Shown: positions 19,549 through 31,280 of the stretch, in pieces | How the letters are laid out: each line of letters opens with the position of its first letter | Position numbering within the stretch: position 1 is the first letter of the stretch | From: Gautieria morchelliformis | Taxonomy: Eukaryota; Basidiomycota; Agaricomycetes; Gomphales; Gomphaceae | Direction of reading: 5' to 3' | DNA: 64,000 nt | Assembly (NCBI GenBank): GCA_015179125.1 | Contig: WHVA01000315.1 | Location: forward strand, 62,001 to 126,000 | Made by a program: the position numbers and the translations under genes | The notes under the pieces: generated by a model | Database searches by the model: none | What the model was told of the DNA's origin: nothing | Seen by the model: the letters and a program-made list of their open reading frames with translations, nothing else

Positions 19549-21323
19549 ATGTCTCAGGCGGACCCCTCGGCTGAAATCCAGGTGCTATCAGACACGTACG
19601 TACTTACCACATTGAGTGGAATGCAGAAAAACTTACCTGAAGTAGCTTTGCGGTCAACTCTACCATCGTCGCAGCGCTTGGTAGCGTACATATCCCCTAT
19701 CTAAGTCCACAATTTCCATAGCTTGTTATACAGCACTCCTCATCTACGACACTCTTCTCACACTGCCATCTGAGATCAAGCACATTTGGTACAAGACCGT
19801 CAAAATCGGCACCATTCTCTATTTATCCGCCCGTTACCTGCCCATGGTTTTCATTCTTATGGAGATATTTGGCAGTTTATCTACTCTGTCCCTTGAGGTA
19901 TATTATGGCAATGCTCTCATGTATAACAACACCCTTACTGATTGGATTGAGTATCTAGTATGACTTGCATTCTTGATGAAGAAGCAACCTAGAGACTCAT
20001 ATATTCAAAGGAAATGTAATACTCTAACACACCTAACTGATGCTTTAACAGTTCCTTGTCTGATTGGTGTACAGGGTGAGTGATTATACCCTTATATGTC
20101 TCAGGCAGAAGGATCAACACATTTTATTTCTAGGCATTCTGCTAGCTCGCACCTATGCTATTTCCCTTCAGAATCAAAGAGTTTTGGGTGTCCTTGGGCT
20201 GCTTATTCTTGGTGCTATTATCATTGGAGTGGTATGTCTCTGTGTGGACTTTGTATGAATAGCATAAATTCATTTCACTGCATATAGTACTTGCCTGTTT
20301 TGGACAACTGCCATCCCACTAGCTCACAATTGAATACAATAACCTTGTCAGTACTGACTAGGACATTCTGCCTAGATTAACACTAACAAATTCATCAGGT
20401 GTAAGGTCTAGGGACCTGTATCTGTCAAATTTGTCTCTGAATACCTTTGACAGTGCTTACCATCAGTAATGTTACTGTAATCCTTTTTGACACTGGAGTA
20501 GTGATAGTAACCATGCTGAGCTCAATTCAAACCCTGAGGCTTTGGCGGAAAGGTGAGATTTGGGATAAGAAATCTCTCATTAGTCTAGTGATGTACCAAG
20601 GTGAGCATACAACATATTGCTTATATATATGAACATATCACTCATCTACAGGTAAGGCTTTGTCAGATATGGGTATGGAACATTATTCCTATGATATTGC
20701 ATATGTTGATTCATATTTAGATTTGTGCTTACAATTAGTTTGGCTAATGCTATCACAACTGAGGTATTGTTACTTATAAAGCCATTAAGCTTTGAGAGCT
20801 TACTCAGTCTTCTTTGACATTTCAGGTATTGAGGGTATGTAATACATTGATCATGATAAAAGAATGGCTAACTTCAGCTACTCCATGGCATAAAGTCAAG
20901 CCTTCAAGCCATCTTAGGCTACTTTCAGAACAGGTACTTCCCACCACTTTAAGAAGAAAGACATGATTGTACTCACAAGGCATAACCAGCTTATCAGTAA
21001 TTATCATCTGCCGGTTCCATCTAACTCTCAAAGAGAGACACAGTCAACTTAACAGCCCCTCATTACCCTCCCTTTCATTCACCAGCTTCCGAGCAGCCAG
21101 ACAAAGTGTTCATGATGCTATAGTGGCTGAATTTGGGAACCCTCACTTGAGCCGGGAGGATTTTAAGGCTGACAATTTAGAGGACAATGTGGTTGATCAG
21201 GAAGGCCAGCAGTCACCTGAAGAGGCTGGGTCTGCTGGGATAGAGTTGGATGAGTTTCCTTGCACGACTGGATGTCCTGGAGATGTAGAACTGGCTGGGC
21301 AGATTGCCTCTGGGAGCAGGTAG
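19549..21323 (+). CDS. DUF6533-family multi-pass membrane protein gene, copy B
   Basis: Exon 1 is 19549-19595 (MSQADPSAEIQVLSDT). Intron 1, 19596-19645, starts GTACGT. Exon 2 is 19646-19680. Intron 2 is 19681-19721. Exon 3, 19722-about 19957, reads LLIYDTLLTLPSEIKHIW, ILYLSARYLPM and ALMYNNTLTDWIEYL. Exons 1-3 join in phase. Later exons give GILLARTYAISLQNQRVLGV and LGLLILGAIIIGV (about 20138-20230), VILFDTGVVIVTMLSSIQTL then RLWRKGEIWDKKS (about 20470-20600), and a soluble C-terminus SVHDAIVAEFGNPHLSRED (about 21090-21320). The pattern of hydrophobic segments with a Y-D-LLTLP-E-x-x-x-I-W core matches DUF6533. Exact middle introns are uncertain. Of the four copies this looks least damaged. 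Confidence 0.75.
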
Positions 21324-21718
21324 TGTCTCGTTCAGGCACTGGTTAATGGTTCAGTAGGATCTGGAAGAATGGCAGAGGCTTAATGACAGCTTCCAAGTTA
21401 ATGCATCATGGTCACAATTCCAATACAAACCCACTAGTAGAGTGACATGCAGCAAATTATGTGGCTATCTTATCACTCTGGCCAACCCATACCATCAAAA
21501 ACATGTATATACATATATATTCTGTGACCTTTCAAAGTTGACTTTCTTCATAATTTATTTGAATTGTGGTGGCCTTCTAGGGCCTTGTGTGTTTGTGAGT
21601 GGTTTAGGCAGAATGGTGGGTGTCTGGTGAGGTGCCCACCTGCAAAAAAGAGTGTGCATAGACTGTCCATGGAATGACAGGTACGCTAAGGGGAAGTCCC
21701 AGGAATACATGTACTCTA
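21324..21718. other. Unit copy B, downstream of DUF6533
   Basis: Matches the region 41050-41400 of copy C in reverse. No gene is seen. The last 12 bases (21707-21718, ACATGTACTCTA) are the left target duplication of the LINE. Confidence 0.6.
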
Positions 21719-21797
21719 AGGAGCTTTCTCACGCCTACCACCACATCCAAAATTTCAAAACAGCCACTTCCGAGCCACACACTCACACAAACACCCC

Positions 21798-22287
21798 TGT
21801 CAGGGGACACCCTGTTTTCCATTTCCAGTTCCGACACCGCACCCAGTTCCGACTCCATTTCTGACTCCGCTTCCGGTTCCGATTCCATCTCCGCCTCCGC
21901 TTTCGGAAATTATTCCGCTTCTGGGAGAACTTCCACCAGTTCTGTTCGCCTTGCCAGTTCCACTCCAATTTCCAACTTCCACTCTCGGAACGGTGTCGGA
22001 AATCAAGCGACTCGCGTAATAGGTGGCATCAAGGGTCGATCAAGGGTCAGGGTGGTCAAGGAGATGCAGGGTTGATGGCGGGTGCCAAATGTTGTCCCTG
22101 GCTGCGCAGCGTAGTATAATACGGGCTCGCTGACATTGGGGGTCCTTAGACTTTTCTCTTTGGATTTCCCCTTGTCAGGTGAGAATCCCCTCTCTTGTAT
22201 ACTCTGTTCATTTATACATACTTTGGATTTCCCCTTGTCAGTTGTGTGGTAGTGTGATCTCCACAACTAGCCAGGGTTGCCCTTACA
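21798..22287 (+). repeat. Solo LTR, family alpha, inside the LINE 5' UTR
   Basis: 490 bp, TGTCAGGGGACACC...TTGCCCTTACA, flanked by the direct repeat ACCCC (21793-21797 and 22288-22292). It carries a run of degenerate TTCCGN hexamers (about 21820-22000) and two copies of TTTGGATTTCCCCTTGTCAG. A second copy lies at 31281-31748 in copia-4. Confidence 0.85.
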
Positions 22288-22359
22288 ACCCCCAGCTCAT
22301 CGCTGACAACAGTCAGTGATAGCATCCAGCTTCCTCGAAAAGAAGAAGCAACCAAAACA

Positions 22360-24132
22360 ATGCCTCAGAGCGTCGAACCACAAGCGCCAGCCACATCACA
22401 AGGCCGAACGAGAGCGAATACTATACAGCAGGCTAGCAATAAGACCAGAGCCAAACTGCTGCTAGAGCCCAACACGTCCATCCACACAAGAGAGCAAGCG
22501 AGACAGTATCTAGATAAACACGGGTATTACGCGAAGGAAGACCCGCTATCTACGGAACATCTCAGCTATGCACCGCTGTCGCTGGCACATAACATCAGCG
22601 GCAAAACCCTACAAGAAGGAGTGAGGGCGGTCGCAGTCCTGATGGTGGAGGAGGCAGCGAGAACGGTGGGAGTGGCGGTGATGAGACATTCGAGAAAAAC
22701 CTCAAACAGACCCTCTTCAGGATCAAAAGGGCAACAGACGAAGCAAAGGAAGCCGCAGAGAATGCAAAGGCGGCGACGGAAGGGGCCGGAAACATCATCG
22801 AGCAGCTGAATAGCATGAGACAGCAGAGTCTGAAAGAGGGGGAGCACGGAACGAGAGGGGTGACATATGCGGCTGCACTCAGAGGTAACGTACCATTGTC
22901 ACACCTGAACAAATTAGCAAAGGCAAAACCAAAGGCTAGAGAAATACTGATAGACGCAGACCCACAGGGGGAGCAGGACACGCTCACCAGGCTAACAGAA
23001 CAGGAGCTGGTGGCTAAAGCGAACGAAGCGATCAACAACCTAGAAGAAGACCACAAGCGCACCGACATAGCTTTTATCGGGGCCAAGAAATTGGCCAATG
23101 GAGGGATAGTATTCGACCTCGAAACAGAAAGTGCAGCAAAGTGGGTCCAGGACAACAGATGAACCTTCTTAAGCAAATTCAGTGGATCGGCTACCATAAA
23201 AGATCAAGCACTTTCAGTAATAGTCGAATACGTACCGCTGAGCCACTCACCATGACGCGATGTCAGAAATGAGGAAAATCGAATGAGACTCGAAACTACC
23301 CACCGGTACGCTAATATCCACCCACTGGATAAAACCTCCAAACAGGAGAACGGCCGGACAAAGGTCCACCCACATCATCACAAAGCTGTCCACCACAGAG
23401 GCGGCAAACCAGTGCATAAGGGACGGGCTCATCATAACAGGGAAAAGAACATGGGCTAGAAGGATGAAAAGGGAACCACGAAGATGTTTGAAGTGCAAGA
23501 AGTACAATGCGCGACACCTGGCAGCCGAGTGCGAGAGCCGGGACAAATGCGGCACATGTGGAGGAGAACACAAAACACCAGAGTGTGAGGAGAACGACCC
23601 GAGCAAGTTCAGATGCATAAACTGCGACACGACAGACCACGCATCGTGGGACAGAACGTGCCCAGGTTTCAGAGCAGCGTGTGAGATGGCAGAGAAAAGC
23701 GACCCAGAGCACACGTACCGATTCTTCCCCAATGAAAACCCTTGGACCTGGGAGCGGCAAGGGGAGGCAGAGAGAGCAGTAGACGCAGGAGACTTGCTAA
23801 AACAGGTCAGGCAACAGGAAGAAAGGAGGTGGAGAGCAGCCGAGGAGGAAGCCTGCATGGGAAGGCAGACACTGGAAAGAGGCAGCAAAGAACGCCAGAC
23901 GGAACCAAACAACCCAACAGGGAGAGGACGAATGGAAAGCCGAGGGAGTGCAAGGGGTAGAGGGCGAGGGGCAAACCCGCAAGTAGGGCACGTGGACCAG
24001 GGATGGCAGGAGAGAGAACAAGGAGAAAGACGACAGAGCCAGCTAGACGATTACGGGATCAGAACACACCGCGAACAGACGCAGACAGAACAGCACAACG
24101 AAAACAACAACGCCCGCTCTCACAATGAGTAG
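22360..24132 (+). pseudogene. LINE ORF1 (gag-like, three CCHC/CCHC-like knuckles)
   Basis: Starts MPQSVEPQAPATSQGRTRAN. After about 100 residues the frame shifts near 22665 and continues as RIKRATDEAKEAAENAKAAT, GVTYAAALRGNVPLSHLNKL and IAFIGAKKLANGGIVFDLET to a stop at about 23160. The zinc-knuckle block is open from 23464 with CLKCKKYNARHLAAEC, CGTCGGEHKTPEC and CINCDTTDHASW. This combination is usual for ORF1 of Tad1-clade fungal LINEs, an RNA-binding protein of the transposition particle. The C-terminus is Gln/Arg-rich and overlaps the ORF2 start by about 8 bp. Confidence 0.75.
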
Positions 24133-25317
24133 AAATGACCAACGGATCCAAAATTTGAGAATCAGACAACAAAATGTAAACAAGTCACTCACGGCAACGG
24201 CGGAAATGCTAGCTAAGTGCTCACCTGATCATTACGACATCCTTGCTATTCAAGAACCGTACGTTGACTTCCTGGGAAATTCTAGGGCTACACATAGCTG
24301 GTACTCAGTATACCTGGAGACACACTATCAGAAAAGAGGGGCCAGAACAAGACCGATGATATGGATAAACAAAAAGATAGCGACGAGCACATGGGGGGCA
24401 ATGGATGTAGGATCACCGGATGTCACAGCGATAAAGATCAAGACAAGCATGGGTAATGTCCTAATCTACAACATATATGCAGACTGCACACGATCAGATA
24501 GCATAAGGGCAGTGCGAAAGCATATACAAGAAAAGCGGCGGGAGGGGCCACGCAGGGACGGGAAACAGAAGGAATGCTATGGCTAGGGGATTTCAACAGG
24601 CATCACCCGTTATGGGACGAGCTATGCAACTCGCATCTGTTCACCAGGGCCAACCTCGACGAGGCACAAGTACTACTAGATGCCATAGCGGAACACAGGA
24701 TGCACATGGCACTACCCAAAGGAGTGCTGACACTCAAAGCGATGGCCACGGGAAACCATACTCGAACAGATAATGTGTTTGCTTCACCTTTGCTAATAGA
24801 GAGGCTAATCACTTGTATGACAGTGCCAGAAGAACGACCGCCAAAAAGCGACCATTACCCCATAGACACCAGAATAGACCTCACAGTCGAGACCATCACG
24901 CACAGCCCAAAACATAATTACAGGCAGGTGGATTGGATGAGTTGGAAAACATACAACAAGGCGCTAGAGACAAGGCTGGCACAGCTCATAGAAGACCCTA
25001 ACCCTACAAACCAGCGACAGTTCCATCTTCATCTAGAAGTGCTCTTCACAGCTATCCAAGACACCACAGAAGAGCTGGTACCGAAGAGCAAACCCCAGGT
25101 GTATAAGAAGCAGCGGAAGAGGCTGGAGAGCAAATTGATAAGGGGCGCCAAATCCACAAGGACACTGTTGGGAGGACACAAAACACTGGAGCATCTATTT
25201 GGGTACATACAGGACACGAAGCGGTTCGAGAATCAATATGGAAATGTTGCATTACCACCGACGAAGGAGGACAATGGGAGAAGAGCAGGTGGAAGACAGC
25301 GCAGAGAGAGAAGGTGA
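24125..25317 (+). pseudogene. LINE ORF2, APE-type endonuclease only
   Basis: AP-endonuclease motifs are visible in order: RIRQQNVNKS, DILAIQEPYVDF, then after a frame change at about 24575 WLGDFNRHHPLWDE, ATGNHTRTDNVFAS and PPKSDHYPIDT. Downstream, QVYKKQRKRLESKLIRG is followed at once by a C-terminal-type peptide and a purine-rich 3' end. No RT motifs (such as FADD) occur between 24900 and 25480. The endonuclease would nick target DNA for target-primed reverse transcription. Confidence 0.8.
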
Positions 25318-25475
25318 TAACTACACACCTCGCCCACAAAGGCACGGACACGCTCAGGGCCATGCCCCTTGAGCATAAGCAGAGAACAGAGGTCTAAAGG
25401 AGAGAGGGAGAAAACACAAGAAAGAAAATGTACATAGCGTCTTACATAGGGCACTGCCCCAAAAGACGTAAAATG

Positions 25476-25477
<2 letters not shown>

Positions 25478-25506
<29 letters not shown>
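25478..25506 (+). repeat. LINE poly(A) tail
   Basis: An uninterrupted A run of about 28 bases at the 3' end of the LINE, directly before the target duplication. Its length suggests either recent insertion or slippage. Confidence 0.9.
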
Positions 25507-25507
<1 letters not shown>

Positions 25508-25639
25508 ATGTACTCTAGAGAAGACATAGGGCAGGATGAGGGGGCTGGTAGCTCATGGCAATGAGAAACCCAGTGGGAACCCCATGAACCCATGACCCCC
25601 TTGAACACCCTGTCAGACCCAAGTACGCAAGACCCTATT

Positions 25640-25862
25640 GTGATGCTCATGAGTATCGGCAATGTTGGGCCTGGATAGAGCCCGACATCGCATTAAAATG
25701 AGTTAAACCGACAGTGCGACGTACCCAATCATGATGGACACTGATATCCCCATCGCATGGGTAGCATAGCATATATTTATACTCCATGCGAGCGCCGTAC
25801 AGTCTGGATGTGCACGAGTATACACAGATGTGCCAAAAGCTCCTAAACTCACTGCGCTTCAC
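25640..25862 (-). pseudogene. Small conserved ORF P2, copy B
   Basis: Reads SEFRSFWHICVYSCTSRLYG, ARMEYKYM and DGDISVHHDWVRRT. It matches copies A and C, but the frame changes near 25680 relative to copy C. Unknown function. Confidence 0.4.
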
Positions 25863-25947
25863 TCTAAATTTTGAGTGACCGATAAGTATCCTTTTATGCT
25901 CATATGATTAGTTGCTGGAAATGAGCTGAATCCAGATGTGGATAAAT

Positions 25948-26145
25948 TCAATCACCGGTAAGACTGAACACTGATGAGTTCGAGTATGGAAAATAGATAG
26001 TAATTGGGATGGAATAAAAGAGAGGGCGGGACATTTCTACTACTGAATACGCTGCAACAGCTTTGAGGCAGAGTGACCTAGAATATTGGCTCTTGTGAGA
26101 TCTTCTACAGATATCGCTAACAAAGTAGATTACCTGAACCTCCAA
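25948..26145 (-). other. Small conserved ORF P1, copy B
   Basis: Contains DICRRSHKSQYSRSLCLKAV and SRPLFYSIPITIYFPYSNSS, nearly identical to copy C at 40370-40582. It is open in both copies, downstream of gene X and on the same strand, and could be its terminal exon or 3' UTR. Unknown function. Confidence 0.4.
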
Positions 26146-26178
26146 GAACTCGCCGTATGAGTTATTCCGTCATCATCA

Positions 26179-27260
26179 TGTCACCCTTTCGCGGCTGCGA
26201 GATAAGACTGTGAATTGATAGGAAATGATGTCAACTATGATTTGCACCACCACATATGCCTCACTCACGTCTCTCTCTGTCAGAAATTCCAGGTACGCCA
26301 GCGCAACTGCCACCCAAAACCCAGGAGCAACACCCAGCTGTCGCTGTCACTCAATCCCCTTGTTGATCTCAAGCAAGCCAGTAGTAAGCACAGAGAACGT
26401 TGGCGTGTGGTCCGTGAAGGTTAAGAGTGGCATGGCCATATTTCCCACTTGGGCAGAGGAGGGCGCGAGCGTAAATGATGCCGTCGATCGAATAGGCAGT
26501 GACGGTGTGATGCAAGCTAACGCACGAGAAAAGAAAGAGAAAGGGGCTGGAGACAAGGTAGTGGCTGTAGGAAGGGGTAGAAGATGAACTATGTGACAGT
26601 GGTGGGATTCTGGGGTGTGATTGCATGTAGTTTTGCTTTGATTTCATGAGGGGGCGGTACAGAGAGGGTCTGAGAGGAAGACAGTGATGGTGCAACAGGT
26701 GGCGTAGGTGGATAGGAGTGCAGTGCGTGTGAACATTGATGTGCACTTCGCATGGTGATGCTTTCTCCGGTGGAGGCCGAGAAGTGCGTACTGAAAACGC
26801 GAGTGCTCCATCGAGATGCTCAGGTGTCCTAATGGTCGGTATAGTCCCCACAGTCACAGAAGCTGGGGGTGGCTTTGGGGCTGGCGGAATGAGAGGAATG
26901 AATGTGCCTGGTGGGAAGGATGGGGATTGGACTCGAAGATACCAGCCATGTTTAGGACGGTTGATAGACCACCGCAGGAGGCTGGTTGCACTGTCCTGGG
27001 GAGGCCATGAACGTGAGAAGACCACCACAGCGTACAACCTACCACCACACTCTCAACAATCTCGTCCTGCATCATGACCCTTTCCTATACAAAAACGACA
27101 TATCAATATGATCCATGGATAGAATAAGTGGAGTACGTACATACCTTAAACCACAGAACATCATCTGTTCCCTCCTCATGGACATTCACCCGCACTTCAG
27201 CCAGAACATCTGAGCTAACGGATCAATGGCCAGACTGCTTACGTCTTAATGGTGTACTGC
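26179..27260 (-). pseudogene. Gene X, copy B
   Basis: The exon ending at about 27150 reads EVRVNVHEEGTDDVLWFK. A GTATGT...TATAG intron of about 60 nt joins in phase to ERVMMQDEIVES, SSHVHGLPRTVQPASCGG and LSTVLNMAGIF. Then, in another frame, FIPLIPPAPKPPPASVTVGT and EHLDGALAFSV follow. The last part (from 26556) reads MSPAPFSFFSRALACITPSL and LLTFTDHTPTFSVLTTGLLE. The same peptides recur in copies A and C. Frame changes make this copy non-functional as it stands. No protein family is recognised. Confidence 0.5.
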
Positions 27261-27485
27261 GCCAGGTGAGCTTTTGCTAACGGCGCAGCTGGCATCCTGT
27301 GGAGCAAGGCCAGCAATGGAGTTGGTTACCTTGGTTTTCCACTGCGAATGGTCATAGGCCAACTAATATGCCTGTAACATCCAGAAAAATGTGACAACAG
27401 CGTTGTGACACCTTCCATTCCATTCCTTGACGTTAGGACTAGACTTGGGTGGTCGCCAACCCCCAACACGTTGCTCCAGGGCCTA
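27261..27485 (-). repeat. Unit start sequence, copy B
   Basis: The first about 220 bp of the unit, reverse orientation: identical in arrangement to 46938-47165 (C') and 38949-39170 (C). It holds SLVLTSRNGMEGVTTLLSHF on the minus strand, possibly the first exon of gene X. Confidence 0.7.
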
Positions 27486-27549
27486 AGGTAGAGGACACCC
27501 AAAACCAGCACCCCATTACATAAGCATTTGGGCACCGTACGATGGCCTA

Positions 27550-28138
27550 CACGGCGCAAGCCTGATCGCATATTATATATCTTTTTGCTAGAACCTTTTC
27601 CTATTCCATTGGGCTATCACTTGTTGCAGAGCATTTGTTGAAATTCTGCAAACTGACAGTGGAGTAAGCTTGGCAATGTGCAGGTGATAAAGAATTATAT
27701 TAATGTTTCTATGTTGATTTTGAGTGCTTTGCAGCAATTTACATTTTCCGTGAGGACCAATTTTGCGCATCATGTGATGTGACATGACCTCAGCTAATTC
27801 CCAGGACATCCCGCTGAAAATCTTTTCCTGAGCCACACAATGCCATTCCTCCTTCCGTCTAGTCTCAGACTAGCTCCTGTATTGCCTCCCAAGTCAGCCC
27901 TGTATTTAAGATCCTTGAAAATAAAGGGCTTGCAGAGTGGGATGAATATGACCTGGAGGATGGTTTGTCTAGATGTTGTCCTCCCTTGCAAATCAGCACT
28001 GCTTTGTTCTATACTAATTGTACTAATATGTTGAAAACTATGCAAACCATTCCACAAGATTAATTGATGCGTAGAGAAAAGGATTACATAAACGGTTCCC
28101 TGTCTGGGCTAACCGGCGATACCAGTCATTGGATTCTT
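27550..28138. other. Interior of the Tc1-like element, left part
   Basis: AT-richer sequence with short minus-strand ORFs (27836-27588 and 28057-27794) that resemble no family I know. It ends at CCAAA (28139-28143), the left target duplication of copia-4. Confidence 0.4.
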
Positions 28139-28143
28139 CCAAA

Positions 28144-28446
28144 TGTTGTGATTAGCGCAGTGTCTAGAGACGAAGGAGCTCAGTGAATGGGCAATTCACT
28201 GAGCATCTATTGCTACTATACCTAGAGACGAAGGAGCTACAGACATAGTGTAAGCTACCGTACGTCTCAGTATACACGAATGGCACGTACCTCAGTGAAT
28301 GGGCGATTCACTGAGGTACTACTAACTGAACTGCGAGTAATATACTGCCACGGTCGAGTATGACCGTGGCTCCCTAACTATGTGTCCGCGCATCGGACGT
28401 GTCCCTGCGTTCTCCGCTTACCACCGCTCATCCTCCAATCTCAACA
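28144..28446 (-). repeat. Copia-4 3' LTR (left in the window)
   Basis: 303 bp, CCAAA outside. It contains three stem-loops: two of the type CTCAGTGAAT-loop-ATTCACTGAG and one CCACGGTC-loop-GACCGTGG. Confidence 0.95.
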
Positions 28447-28453
28447 CTCCCCC

Positions 28454-31280
28454 TTAAGCAGAATGCAGCCCAACTAGCTGGTTCATGTGGAGGACCTTGT
28501 GCCAAGGGAGCCCCTTTGTGAACATGTCCGCCGCCATGTCTGCGGTGGGTACGTAGTCAATGTGCAGTAGGTTCTCCTGGACCAAGTGACGTATGAAATG
28601 ATACTGGATGTCAATATTCTTCGTACGGGGGTGATACTCGTCGTTTTTCGTGATAGAAATGGCGGAGATGTTGTCGAGATGTATGGTGATAGGTTTTCTC
28701 AAGGGGCGCGCAATCTCAGCGAGAAACATCCTTATCCATAGTGCCTCCTTTGCCGCGTGAGTCGCCGCAATGTACTCAGCCTCAGTAGTCGATAGCGTGA
28801 CGATCGCCTGCTTCTTCGAGCTCCAGGAGACCGCGCCGCCTCCCATCGTGAAGGTGTATCCGGAGATGGAGTGACAGTGTTCTTGTGATGCCCAATCCGC
28901 ATCCGAGAATGCCTCGAGTCCTTTCCCCGTTCCCCCAATGACGAAACTCACATCTTTCGTCCCTTTGAGATAACGGAAAACTCTTTGACCGCATCCCAGT
29001 GCGGTCTTCCGGGATTTTGCATGAACTGCGAGAGGAACGATACAGCGAAGGAAATGTCCGGGCGGGTGCCCAGCGCTGCGTACATGAGGGAGCCAATGGC
29101 TTCCCTGTAAGGTACGCCGTGCATATCCTCGAATTGGCGTGGGGTGGACGGACATTGTGACAAGGAGAGCTTGTGGTGAGGGTCGAGTGGGGTCCCAAGC
29201 GGGTTAGCGTCCTGCATATTGAACCTTACGAGGATTTTCTGTATGTAGGCACGCTGTGATAGGGAGATCGTGCGTAACTTGTGATCTCTCTTCACTTCGA
29301 TTCCCAATAGCCAATGTAAGTCCCCCAGATCCTTGATCTTGAGAACGGTGCGCAGCTCATCCTTAAACCTGCTGATCGCACCTCTGGAATTCCCGGCCAT
29401 GGTAAGATCGTTGACGTCTACAGTGACGATGAGGGTGTCCTGCCCGATATACCTGTGAAAGACCGCGTGCTCGACCTCACATCGTGCGAACCCAAAGCTG
29501 AACATAATCCTGCAGAACATGTTATACCATCCTCTGCCTGACTGCTTCAGGCCGTAAATGGCACGGTTGAGGCGGCAGACATGGCGCTCCTTACCAGGGG
29601 TCTCATACCCCTTTGCCTGACGCATGTAAACGACCTCGGTGATCGGGGCGTTGAGGTACGCGCCGTCTATATCTGTCTGCTCGAGCTCCCAATCGTTCCT
29701 GATGGCAATAGCGGCGATGATGCGGATGGCGGAGAGTTTGGCGGTAGGGGAGAATGTCTCGTTGTAGTCTATCCCTTCAGCTTGTGAAAAGCCTTGCACG
29801 ACGAGCCTTGTCTTGCGATTCACAATTTTGCCGTTGGCGTCATGTTTGTAGTGGAATACTAGTTTGCTGCCCACTATGTTCACACCACCTGGGGGTTCCA
29901 CTAGGTCCCAGGTTCTCAATTCGGCCTGCTGGTTCAGCTCGCGCCTTATGGAGGTGTCCCAGGCCGGCCAGTCTTCGCGTGAACGCGCATCATCCAGGCT
30001 AACTGGGTCAGTTCCCATGCTCTGGATAGACGCCGCCATCGAAAACTCTAGGGGGCGACATGTCATCCTCTCATCCTCCGCGCAGACCTCCTCCAGTTCC
30101 TCCAGGACCACCAAGGCCACATTCCCAGTGGGTACCGGCAGGCCTTTAGGGTACATGGGGCCACTCGCGCGACCGGTGCTGCTGCCTGCACCGTCAGTGA
30201 TGTCCCTTATGTAGGCAGAGGGCTTGCGCGCCCTGTGTCCCCTGCCCTGTGGCTGCTCCTCAGGGGGGTCCGGCGCTTCAAATCCTTCAAGAGGATCTAT
30301 TCGCGGCGCAGGAGGGTTGACGCGCGGTGCGGCTGGGGGCAGGAGTGTGCGCGGCGCGGGCAGGTGGTCGTGAGCGACGCCTTGACTGTTCTGGGTGGCT
30401 ACCTCCCCCTCAGTCTGTGCGTCACTCGGGACGACCAGGATGGACTTGTCGAACGCAACGTTGCGCTCGACAGTCACTCGACGCTTGCCGGGCCAGTACA
30501 CTCTGTGCCCCTTGCTTTCGTCGCTGTATCCGACCCACCTGCCTTCGTCCGCCTTGGCTTCTAGCTTGCCGCGGTCTTCTCTGAGGGTAAAGACCCTCGC
30601 TCCCCATTCCGGTAAGTCTGCAAGATCCGGCTTTACACGGTGCATGATCTCATATGGTGTTTTTCTGTCCAGTGCACGCGTGGATGTCCGGTTTTTCAAC
30701 CAGACTGCGTGTTGCACCGACTCTGTCCAGAGAAATTTGGGCAAACCGACTGCCAGGTGCATCGCATGTGCGTGTTCCAGCAGCGTGCGGTTGAGTCTTT
30801 CTGACACACTGTTCTCTTCAGGCGTGTCGTGTACGGTCAGGCTTCGAACCGTTCCCTTGGATTTAAGGTAAGCGCTGAACTCCTTGGAGAGAGATTCACC
30901 GCCGCGATCTGTTTGTAGGCGCTTCAGCTTCACGCTGTGCTGGGTCTCTACCCACACCTCATATTGGCAGTAGCAGCGGAGGGTGTCGCTCTTCCTCGCC
31001 ATGGGTACCAGGTACGTCCACCTGCTGTGATGATCATCGGTGAAACTAACAAAGTATTCTTTACTGTCGTAGCTTTGGGGGGTCGCCGGCCCCCACATGT
31101 CCGAGTGGACCTTTTCGCCGAATTTCACGGCCCGCGGTCCCTCCCGCATCTGTGGGACCGGCTTTCTGGTAGGTTTGGCTTGCGCACATGCTGTGCAAAA
31201 GCCAGGCTGACTGGCTGCATCTAGCTCCAGTCCTGTGATAATGCCGTCCTGAACGAGTTTTCGAGCAACCTGCGGGGATG
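28454..31280 (-). pseudogene. Copia-4 pol region
   Basis: Integrase: VHSDMWGPA, LKRLQTDRGGESL, SVSERLNRTLLEHAHAM. Linker, then RT: KTRLVVQGFSQAEGIDYNET, YGLKQSGRGW. RNase H: FSDADWASQEHCHSISGYTF, LSTTEAEYIAATHAAKEALW, ADMFTKGLPW. The open frame upstream continues into the alpha solo LTR at 31281, so its first residues are LTR-derived and not part of the original protein. Confidence 0.85.

Larger units (their letters stand above)
21719..25505 (+). mobile_element. Non-LTR retrotransposon (LINE, Tad1-like), RT missing
   Basis: Flanked by the 12-bp duplication ACATGTACTCTA (21707-21718 and 25506-25517) and ending in a poly(A) of about 28 bases. ORF1 lies at about 22360-24132 and an endonuclease ORF2 at 24125-25317. 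ORF2 passes from the endonuclease region almost directly into a peptide resembling the extreme C-terminus of such proteins (LLGGHKTLEHLFGYIQDTKR), so the whole reverse transcriptase is absent. ORF1 is shifted once (about 22665) and ORF2 once (about 24575). Given the clean TSD and tail, this deletion derivative was probably mobilised in trans. A solo LTR sits in its 5' UTR. Confidence 0.9.
12586..27485 (-). repeat. 8-kb unit, copy B (reverse), split by copia-2 and a LINE
   Basis: Pieces 12586-13536, 18044-21718 and 25506-27485 together reproduce copy C in reverse, from within the GC tract to the first bases of the unit. Deleting the two insertions with one target copy each gives a continuous match. 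The right end reads through a TA (27484-27485) into the Tc1-like element; beyond that element the terminal stretch of copy E resumes, so B and E were tandem neighbours. Confidence 0.85.

Noticed and set aside
25478-25506. Poly(A) run as an assembly or sequencing artefact, or a simple repeat
   Set aside because: It is exactly at the 3' end of a LINE and followed by a 12-bp target duplication, so it is the retroposition tail.
28144-28446. Stem-loops in the copia-4 LTR as CRISPR-like or attachment-site repeats
   Set aside because: They are part of a 303-bp LTR repeated at the other end of the element, and there is no spacer-repeat array.
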